Below, in pieces: positions 16,328-22,459 of a DNA stretch of 64,000 nucleotides; the first letter of the stretch is position 1; the number at the start of each line of letters is the position of its first letter. This DNA is from Planctomycetota bacterium. GTDB taxonomy: Bacteria > Planctomycetota > UBA1135 > UBA2386. The stretch is taken from positions 208,749 through 272,748 of the forward strand of contig JAEUHR010000042.1 in the NCBI GenBank assembly GCA_016794425.1, given 5' to 3'. The position numbers and the translations under genes were made by a program. The notes below the pieces were generated by a model. It made no database searches. It had not been told where the DNA came from and worked only from the letters and a program-made list of their open reading frames with translations.

Positions 16328-17373
16328 AGATCGCCGCTGTCGCCACTGCCTTCCCCGAACACTGGTACGACCAGCGCACGCTGACCGAGTACCTGGTCGC
16401 CGCGTTCGGCGGCGAGTCGCGGCTCGCCGAGCGGCTGCGGTCGCTGCACGCGAACACCGGCATCGACGGCCGCCACCTGGCGCTGCCGCTCGAGGCCTAC
16501 GGCGACCTCGCCGACTTCACGGCCGCGAACGCGGCCTGGTTGCGCGCTGCGGTCGACCTCGGCGAACGGGCGATCCGCGCCGCACTGGACCGCGCCGGCC
16601 TGACGCCGGACAGCGTCGACGCGATCGTGTTCTCGACCGTGACCGGGCTCGCGAGCCCGTCGGTCGACGCGCGGCTGGTCGACCGCCTCGGCCTGCGCCC
16701 CGACGTCAAGCGGATGCCGCTGTTCGGCCTCGGCTGCGTCGCCGGTGCCGCGGCCGTGTCGCGCGCCGCCGACTACGTGCGCGGCCACCCGGACGCGGTC
16801 GTCGTGGTGCTGACCGTCGAACTGTGTTCGCTGACGTTCCAGCGCGGCGACCGCTCGGTCGCCAACCTGATCAGCACCGGCCTGTTCGGTGACGGCGCCG
16901 CCGCGGCGGTGGTGGTCGGCCGCGAGCGCCGGACCGCGGGCCCCGAAGTGGTCGCGACGCGGTCGGTGTTCTACCCGGAGACCGAGCACGTGATGGGCTG
17001 GGACATCGGCGCGCACGGCTTCCGCATCGTGCTGTCGGCCGAGGTGCCGACCGTGGCGCGCGAACGCGTGCCCGCCGACGTCGACGCGTTCCTCGGCGAC
17101 CTCGGTCGCCGGCGCCAGGACATCGCGCGCTGGATCGCGCATCCCGGCGGGCCGAAGGTGCTGCAGGCGCTGCAGGACGGCCTCGGGCTGCCGCGCGAGG
17201 CGTTGCGCTGCAGCTGGGAGGCGCTGCAGCGGGCCGGCAACCTGTCGAGCGCGTCGGTGCTGATGATCCTCGAGGCGACGCTGCGCACCAACGCCGGCGC
17301 ACCGGGCGACCTCGGCCTGATGCTGGCGATGGGGCCGGGCTTCTGCAGCGAGCTGCTGCTGCTGCGCTGGTGA
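16324..17373 (+). CDS. Type III polyketide synthase (chalcone synthase-like)
   Basis: 349 residues from a TTG start at 16324 that overlaps the preceding stop as TTGA; without it the gene would have no start near the family N-terminus (KIAAVATAFPEHWYDQ). The catalytic triad is visible: Cys138 in LFGLGCVAGAAAV, His273 in WIAHPGGPKVL and Asn306 in AGNLSSASVL. The LFGDGAAAAVVVG and AMGPGFCSELLL segments match the chalcone-synthase fold, the latter replacing the GFGPG loop. Bacterial members extend long acyl starters with malonyl-CoA to alkylresorcinols or alkylpyrones. Its operon partners (methyltransferases, FAD enzyme, exporter) fit a phenolic-lipid pathway. It ends 3 bases before the convergent regulator gene. 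Confidence 0.92.
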   Translation: MKIAAVATAFPEHWYDQRTLTEYLVAAFGGESRLAERLRSLHANTGIDGRHLALPLEAYGDLADFTAANAAWLRAAVDLGERAIRAALDRAGLTPDSVDAIVFSTVTGLASPSVDARLVDRLGLRPDVKRMPLFGLGCVAGAAAVSRAADYVRGHPDAVVVVLTVELCSLTFQRGDRSVANLISTGLFGDGAAAAVVVGRERRTAGPEVVATRSVFYPETEHVMGWDIGAHGFRIVLSAEVPTVARERVPADVDAFLGDLGRRRQDIARWIAHPGGPKVLQALQDGLGLPREALRCSWEALQRAGNLSSASVLMILEATLRTNAGAPGDLGLMLAMGPGFCSELLLLRW

Positions 17374-17376
17374 ACC

Positions 17377-18756
17377 TCAGCCGGTCGGCGGCGGCTCGCC
17401 GGCCGCGGCGTTGAGCTTGTTGTAGAGCGTCTTCAGCGCGATGCCGAGCGTCTGCGCGGCCTTGGTCTTGTTGCCGTCGCAGCGCTGCATCGCGGCCTGG
17501 ATCGCCAGCCGCTCGAGTTCGCCGAGGTCCAGCGTCGGCAGCGTGGCGCTGGCCGCCGCCGGCCGGGCGCTGCCGAACGCGAGGTCGTCGACGTCGCTGG
17601 CACGCACCAGCGGACCGTCGGCCAGCACGCCGAGCCGCACGATCGCGTTCTCGAGTTCGCGCACGTTGCCGGGCCACGGGTGCGCCGCGAGCCGTGCCAG
17701 CGCCGCCGGCTCGAAGCGCAACTCGCGCCCGGCGCGGCGCGCCTCGCGCTGCAGGAACGCCTCGGCCAGCGGGCCCACGTCCTCGGGCCGCTCGCGCAGC
17801 GGCGGCACGTGCAGTTCCAGCACCGCGAGCCGGTAGAACAGGTCCTCGCGGAACGCGCCCTGCTGCACGCGTTCGCGCAGGTCGCGGTGCGTCGCGGCGA
17901 CGATCCGCACCGACACCTGCCGCACGCTGTCGCTGCCCACCGGCCGGATCTCGCCGAACTGCACCGCGCGCAGCAGCGCCGGCTGCACGTCGAGCGGCAG
18001 TTCGCCGACTTCGTCGAGGAACAGCGTGCCGCCGTCGGCCGCCTCGAACAGGCCGGGTCGCTTCTGGTCGGCGCCGGTGAACGCGCCGCGCACGTGGCCG
18101 AACAGCTCGCTCTCGACCAGCTGGCGCGGGATCGCGCCGCAGTGCACGACGACGAACGGTTGCCGGTGCCGCGGCGACGCGGCGTGCAGCCGCCGCGCGA
18201 CCAGTTCCTTGCCCGAGCCGCTCTCGCCGGTCACCAGCACCGGCTGCTCGGCCGCGGCGATGCGCGCGATCTGGCCGTCGAGCCGCCGCGCGGCCTGGCT
18301 GGTCGGCGCGGCTACCGGCGCACCGACCTCGGCGTGCGCGGTCGCGAGCCGCAGGCGGTCGTTCTCGCGCCGCAGGCGGCCGTGTTCGCCGGCGCGCTGG
18401 GCGGCCTGTTCGAGCACGTCGAGTTCGACCGGTTTGGTCAGGAAGTCGAACGCGCCGGCCTGCATCGCCTGCACGGCCAGCGACACGGTGCCGTGGCCGG
18501 TGCAGACAATCACCGGCAGGTCGCGGTCGTGCGCGACGATCTGGCCGAGCACCTCGATACCGGGTTTGCCGGGCAGGTGCAGGTCGAGCAGCACGACGTC
18601 GGGCTCGTGGCGCTGCACCTGCGCGATCACACCGTCGCCGGACCCGTGCGGGACCACGTCCCAGCCCATGCGCGTCAGTTCGGTGCGGAACACCGTGCGC
18701 AGGCTCGCATCGTCTTCGACCAGCAGCAGCCGGCCGCGCCGCGTCGGCGTCGTCAC
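17377..18756 (-). CDS. Sigma-54-dependent response regulator, NtrC family
   Basis: 459 residues from a GTG at 18756 that overlaps the ThuA-DUF1080 stop (GTGA). An N-terminal receiver has the acidic pair in LLLVEDD, phospho-Asp58 in VVLLDLHLPG and the Lys of FLTKPVE. The AAA+ domain follows with Walker A TGESGSGKELVARR, the sigma-54 contact loop GAFTGA and Walker B GGTLFLDEVGELP. A Fis-type helix-turn-helix closes it (GNKTKAAQTLGIALKTLYNKL). It should activate sigma-54 promoters when phosphorylated. The NtrC-type kinase at 7829-9376 brackets the same lipid locus from the other side and is the likely partner, though the two genes are 8 kb apart. The candidate sigma-54 element at 13325 lies between them. 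Confidence 0.93.
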   Translation of the reverse strand: MTTPTRRGRLLLVEDDASLRTVFRTELTRMGWDVVPHGSGDGVIAQVQRHEPDVVLLDLHLPGKPGIEVLGQIVAHDRDLPVIVCTGHGTVSLAVQAMQAGAFDFLTKPVELDVLEQAAQRAGEHGRLRRENDRLRLATAHAEVGAPVAAPTSQAARRLDGQIARIAAAEQPVLVTGESGSGKELVARRLHAASPRHRQPFVVVHCGAIPRQLVESELFGHVRGAFTGADQKRPGLFEAADGGTLFLDEVGELPLDVQPALLRAVQFGEIRPVGSDSVRQVSVRIVAATHRDLRERVQQGAFREDLFYRLAVLELHVPPLRERPEDVGPLAEAFLQREARRAGRELRFEPAALARLAAHPWPGNVRELENAIVRLGVLADGPLVRASDVDDLAFGSARPAAASATLPTLDLGELERLAIQAAMQRCDGNKTKAAQTLGIALKTLYNKLNAAAGEPPPTG

Positions 18757-20126
18757 AGGCGCCTCACGCGCAGGTTGCGGTAGGCGACCTCGTCGCCGTG
18801 GTCCTGCAGCGCGATCCGGCCGCGGCCACTGCGGCCGAACGGCCAGTCGCGGAACTTGCTGCCGGCGACGAGGGCCTGCCACTCCGGCCCGGCACACGGC
18901 ACGTCGACGACCAGGCTGCCGTTGAGCCAGTGCTGCACGCGGCCCGCGGCGACGACGATGCGGCCGTCGTTCCAGCTGCCGGCGGGGCGCAGCGGCGGCG
19001 TGGCCGGCGCCGCGAGGTCGTACAGCGCCGCGGTGCCGTGCTTCGGGTCGGGCGTCGCCGTCAGGTCGTCGAGCACCTGGTACTCGGGGCCGGTCATGTA
19101 GCCGTGGTCCGCCGACTCCAGCACGTGCCACAACACGCCGCTGTTGGCGCCTGGCGCGACGCGGAACGCGAACCGGAAGTCGAACTCGGCGTACTCGTCG
19201 ACGCTGACCAGGTCGCCGCCGCCGCCGCCGGCCGTGTGCACGATCGCCGCGTCGCGCGCGACCCAGCCGGTGGCGGGCAGGCCGGTGCCGCGGTAGCTGC
19301 GCCAGTGCCGCAGCGACCGGCCGTCGAACAGCGACTCGAAGCCTTCGGCGCGTTCGAGCGGCGACAGCAGGTTCAGCGGTTCGGGCGCCAGCGTCACGGC
19401 GCCGGTCGCGGCCCACTCGGAGCCGCGCGCGACCAGCCGCCGCAGCTGCGGGTCGAGCCAGGTCGCGCGCGTCGCCGGCACGCCGGTCCAGACGTGGCCG
19501 AGCGGCGTGTGGAACACGCGGCCGCGGCCGAACGTGCCGGCCAGCGCCATCGGTTCGTGGCGGCCGGTGCCGCCGGTGCGCGGGTCGCTGAACGCACTGA
19601 GCAGCACGCGGTGGTCGGCGCCCGGTGCGGGCACCAGGCGATGGTAGAGCTCGTCGGCGTGCAGCCGCAGGTCCGCCATGCCGGCCGTGATCGCGTGGTG
19701 GTGGTCGACGACGACGACGTCGAACGGGTGGTAGGTGCCGTGGCCGGAGCCGTCGCGCCACAACAGGCCGACCATGCGTTCGTAGTCGGCCCAGCCCGGG
19801 AACGCGTTGTTCGCCGCGTGCAGTACGCTGACGCCGGCGCCGGCGTCGACGGCGCGCACGAACGCCGCCTCGGCCGCGTCGCCCCAGCGCGGGCCGTTGT
19901 AGTCCAGCACGAACAGCTGCACCGACGCGAGGTCGGTGCGGGCCAGGAACGACGCCGGGTCGGCTTCGACGCGGACCTCGAAGCGCCCGGTCTCGGCGAG
20001 CGCCGCGGCGATCTCCGGCGCGGTCCACTGCCACTCGTGGTTGTTGGCACCGGTCAGCAGCACGGTCCGGATCGGCGCCGGCGGTGGGGCCTGCGGCAGG
20101 GCGGCCAGCAGCGTGGCGAGCAACAT
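18753..20126 (-). CDS. ThuA-like + DUF1080 (3-keto-disaccharide hydrolase type) secreted fusion
   Basis: 457 residues. A short hydrophobic N-terminus (LLATLLAALPQAPPP) looks like a signal peptide. Residues ~18-255 are a ThuA-like domain (VLLTGANNHEWQW, VLDYNGPRWGDAAEAAFV, FHTPLGHVW). Residues ~265-457 are a DUF1080 domain (FESLFDGRSLRHWRSYRG, EFDFRFAFRVAPGANSGVLW, WNDGRIVVAAGRVQHWLNG, FGRSGRGRIALQDHG). These domains act on oxidised (3-keto) sugars and are abundant in Planctomycetota. Export to the periplasm or surface for sugar-polymer breakdown fits. It is cotranscribed with the sigma-54 regulator downstream through a GTGA overlap. It diverges from the PBP4-type gene with 65 bases between. 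Confidence 0.87.
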   Translation of the reverse strand: MLLATLLAALPQAPPPAPIRTVLLTGANNHEWQWTAPEIAAALAETGRFEVRVEADPASFLARTDLASVQLFVLDYNGPRWGDAAEAAFVRAVDAGAGVSVLHAANNAFPGWADYERMVGLLWRDGSGHGTYHPFDVVVVDHHHAITAGMADLRLHADELYHRLVPAPGADHRVLLSAFSDPRTGGTGRHEPMALAGTFGRGRVFHTPLGHVWTGVPATRATWLDPQLRRLVARGSEWAATGAVTLAPEPLNLLSPLERAEGFESLFDGRSLRHWRSYRGTGLPATGWVARDAAIVHTAGGGGGDLVSVDEYAEFDFRFAFRVAPGANSGVLWHVLESADHGYMTGPEYQVLDDLTATPDPKHGTAALYDLAAPATPPLRPAGSWNDGRIVVAAGRVQHWLNGSLVVDVPCAGPEWQALVAGSKFRDWPFGRSGRGRIALQDHGDEVAYRNLRVRRL

Positions 20127-20133
20127 GCCGCGG

Positions 20134-20139
20134 ACGGTA
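20134..20139 (-). promoter_or_regulatory. -10-like box before the ThuA-DUF1080 gene
   Basis: On the minus strand TACCGT (TAnnnT) ends 7 bases before the ATG at 20126, so the transcript would start at or beside the start codon. No Shine-Dalgarno is visible. No clear -35. Confidence 0.35.
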
Positions 20140-20162
20140 GCACCGGCGCCGCGCGCTGGCGA

Positions 20163-20185
20163 TGGCGGGCCGATTGCGGTATCCC
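20163..20185 (+). promoter_or_regulatory. -10-like box with overlapping -24/-12-like motif before the PBP4 gene
   Basis: TATCCC (20180-20185) ends 6 bases before the ATG at 20192. Overlapping it, TGGCGG-N5-TTGCG (20163-20178) keeps the GG and GC of a sigma-54 promoter with correct 10-base spacing. A housekeeping cell-wall gene is a less likely sigma-54 target, so the -10 reading is favoured. Confidence 0.3.
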
Positions 20186-20191
20186 ACTGCG

Positions 20192-21595
20192 ATGCGGTGG
20201 TGGGGCTCGATCGCTTCGTTCCTGTTCGTCGCGTGGCTGCCGAACGCCGGTCTCGGCGCGCAGAGCTGCGCCGACCTCGTCGCGGCCGCCGAGGCGCTCG
20301 GCGCGCGCACCGGCGTCGCGGTCTGCGACGATGCCGGCCGCGTCTGGTACGGGCACCGCATCGGTGAGCCGTTCGCGCCGGCCAGCAACCAGAAGCTGCT
20401 GACTGCCGCGGCGGTGCTGTCGGGCCTCGGCGCCGAGCACCGCTTCACGACGCGCTTCTGGCTGCGCGGCGGTCGCCTCGTCGTCGAGGCCAGCGGCGAC
20501 CCGAACTGGATCCACGACTCCGAACACGCGCCCGAACGCGTGTTCGCGGTCGTCGCCGTGGCCCTGCAGCGGGCCGGCGTCACGGCGGTGGCCGGCATCG
20601 ACCTCGACGCCGGGACCTTCACCGGGCCGACCCGGCCGGCGGGCTGGCCGCGCGACCAGCACTACACCTACTACTGCGCGCCGACCGGGCCGTTCGTGCT
20701 CGAGCAGGGCACGTTCGTGTTGGCGATCGACGCCGACGCCGGCGCCACCGCGGCGCACATAGGCCTCGTGGCACCGCCGGCCGGACTGCCGGTCGAGGGC
20801 TCGATCGCCGTCGTCGATCGCGCCAAGGGTGCGGTCTACGGCGCGGTCGACCTCGGCAGCGCGATCCAGGTGCGCGGCAAGTTCCACCGCAAGTCGCCGC
20901 CGGTGACGATCCGCACCGCGATGCAGGATCCGACCGGCTGGTACCTGGCGACGCTGCGGCAGGTGCTGACCTCCGCCGGCGTGCGCGTCGACGCCGGCGC
21001 CGCCGCGGCGGTGCCCGATCGCCTCGTGCACGAGTACGCGAGCCCGCTGCGGCCGGCCCTGCAGCGCATGCTCGAGGACTCGTCGAACTTCGACGCCGAG
21101 CAGTGTCTGCGTGTGCTCGGCGCGAAGCTGGTCGGCGACGGCAGCCTGGCCGGCGGCCTGGCGGCGCTGCGGCGGCAGCTGCAGGCGCAGCTCGGCACGG
21201 TGCCCGACGGCGTCGTGCTGACCGACGGCTCGGGCCTGTCCAGCGACAACCGCATCACACCGGGCGTGGTCGCCGCGGCGCTGCTGACCACGTCGGCGGC
21301 GCCGGGCGGCGGCATGCTGTTCGAATGCCTGCCGGTGGCCGGACGCAGCGGCACGCTGGCGGACCGGTTCGTCGGCAGCCCGCTGGTCGGCCGCGTGCGC
21401 GCCAAGACCGGCTGGATCCGCGGCGCGTCGGCACTGTCCGGCGTCGTCGACGGCGCCGACGGCGCGCGGCGCTGGTTCGCGATCCTGATGAACTACGACC
21501 CGGCGCGCGGCGGCCTGAACAAGGAGCTGAAGGCGCTGCAGGAACGGCTGGTCGCCGCGATCGCGGCGCTGGCCGCGCCGGGGCCGCAGCGATGA
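20192..21595 (+). CDS. dacB: D-alanyl-D-alanine carboxypeptidase/endopeptidase (PBP4 class)
   Basis: 467 residues with an N-terminal signal peptide ending near LGAQS. The three active-site motifs of serine PBPs are present: SxxK as ASNQK (Ser65), SxN as EDSSNFDAEQ and KTG as AKTGWIRG. Between the first two lies a ~200-residue insert, the hallmark of PBP4/DacB, with the typical ASGDPNW and VLTDGSGLSSDNRITP segments. It trims and hydrolyses peptidoglycan cross-links in the periplasm, so this bacterium has a PBP-modelled peptidoglycan. ATG 20192 is preferred over an upstream GTG because it directly begins the signal peptide. It overlaps the inositol-phosphatase gene by four bases (ATGA). Confidence 0.9.
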   Translation: MRWWGSIASFLFVAWLPNAGLGAQSCADLVAAAEALGARTGVAVCDDAGRVWYGHRIGEPFAPASNQKLLTAAAVLSGLGAEHRFTTRFWLRGGRLVVEASGDPNWIHDSEHAPERVFAVVAVALQRAGVTAVAGIDLDAGTFTGPTRPAGWPRDQHYTYYCAPTGPFVLEQGTFVLAIDADAGATAAHIGLVAPPAGLPVEGSIAVVDRAKGAVYGAVDLGSAIQVRGKFHRKSPPVTIRTAMQDPTGWYLATLRQVLTSAGVRVDAGAAAAVPDRLVHEYASPLRPALQRMLEDSSNFDAEQCLRVLGAKLVGDGSLAGGLAALRRQLQAQLGTVPDGVVLTDGSGLSSDNRITPGVVAAALLTTSAAPGGGMLFECLPVAGRSGTLADRFVGSPLVGRVRAKTGWIRGASALSGVVDGADGARRWFAILMNYDPARGGLNKELKALQERLVAAIAALAAPGPQR

Positions 21596-22446
21596 CGGCA
21601 CCGGCCGTGGACCTGCTGCAGGCGGCGGCCGTCGCCGAACGGCTCGCGCGCGACGCCGGCACGGTGCTGCTGCAGCAGCGGGACGCGCTGCGCGGCACGG
21701 CCGAGTCGAAGGGCCGCCGGCGCGAACTGGTGACCGCCGCCGACCGCGCGGCCGAGCACGTCGTCGTCGGCGGCCTGCTGGCGGCGTTCCCGGACCACGC
21801 GATGCTGGCCGAGGAGGGCGTGCTGACGCCGACCGGCCAGGCGAGCCGGCGCGCCGACTGGACCTGGATCGTCGACCCGCTCGACGGCACGACCAACTTC
21901 GTGCACGGGCTGCCGTTCTTCGCGGTCGCGATCGCGCTGGCGCACCGCGGCACGCCGGTGCTCGGCATCGTGCACGCGCCGGCGCTCGGCGAGACCTTCG
22001 TCGGCATCCGCGGCCACGGCGCGCGGCGCCGGTTCGCCGACGGCCGCGACCAGCTGCTGGCGGTGTCGCGCACCACCGAACTGGCCGATGCGCTGCTGGC
22101 GACCGGCTTCTCGTACAACCGCAACGAGCCGGGCCGCGACGACAACGCCGGGCGGCTCGCGCGCGTGCTGCCGCTGTGCCGCGACCTGCGGCGGCTCGGC
22201 TCGGCCGAGCTCGATCTGTGCCTCGTCGCGGCCGGCGTCTACGACGGCTACTGGGAGATGTACCTGGCACCCTACGACGTCGCGGCCGGCGCCGTGCTGG
22301 TGCGCGAGGCCGGCGGCCGCGTGACCGACCTCGACGGCGGCGACGGCTGGTTGTTCGGCGGTCAGGTGCTCGCCACCAACGGGCCGTTGCACGCGGCGCT
22401 GCTGGCGAAGGTCGGCGGCGCGGCGCCGGGTGGCGGCGCCACCTGA
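21592..22446 (+). CDS. Inositol monophosphatase-family phosphatase
   Basis: 284 residues. All metal-binding motifs of the IMPase/FBPase superfamily are seen: the acidic AEEG segment, WIVDPLDGTTNFVHG (motif A) and WEMYLAPYDVAAG (motif B), plus LGSAELDLCLVAAG between them. It is a cytosolic Mg2+-dependent phosphatase acting on inositol-1-phosphate, a related sugar phosphate or histidinol phosphate; the substrate cannot be decided from motifs. It follows the PBP4 gene with an ATGA overlap, a pairing without an obvious metabolic reason. The gene ends 13 bases before the convergent carboxypeptidase-regulatory-like gene. A short GC-only dyad at 22429-22443 lies over its end. Confidence 0.88.
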   Translation: MTAPAVDLLQAAAVAERLARDAGTVLLQQRDALRGTAESKGRRRELVTAADRAAEHVVVGGLLAAFPDHAMLAEEGVLTPTGQASRRADWTWIVDPLDGTTNFVHGLPFFAVAIALAHRGTPVLGIVHAPALGETFVGIRGHGARRRFADGRDQLLAVSRTTELADALLATGFSYNRNEPGRDDNAGRLARVLPLCRDLRRLGSAELDLCLVAAGVYDGYWEMYLAPYDVAAGAVLVREAGGRVTDLDGGDGWLFGGQVLATNGPLHAALLAKVGGAAPGGGAT

Positions 22447-22459
22447 ACCGGCCCGGCAG

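Noticed and set aside
16324-17373. FabH-type ketoacyl synthase instead of a type III PKS
   Set aside because: The Cys138-His273-Asn306 surroundings and the LFGDGAAAAVVVG and MGPGF segments follow chalcone-synthase-like enzymes, and the operon has type III PKS partners rather than fatty-acid genes.
22429-22443. GGTGGC-GGC-GCCACC dyad at the end of the inositol-phosphatase gene as a terminator
   Set aside because: The stem is only six pairs with a three-base loop, lies inside the coding end and has no T tract. Such dyads are common by chance at this GC content.
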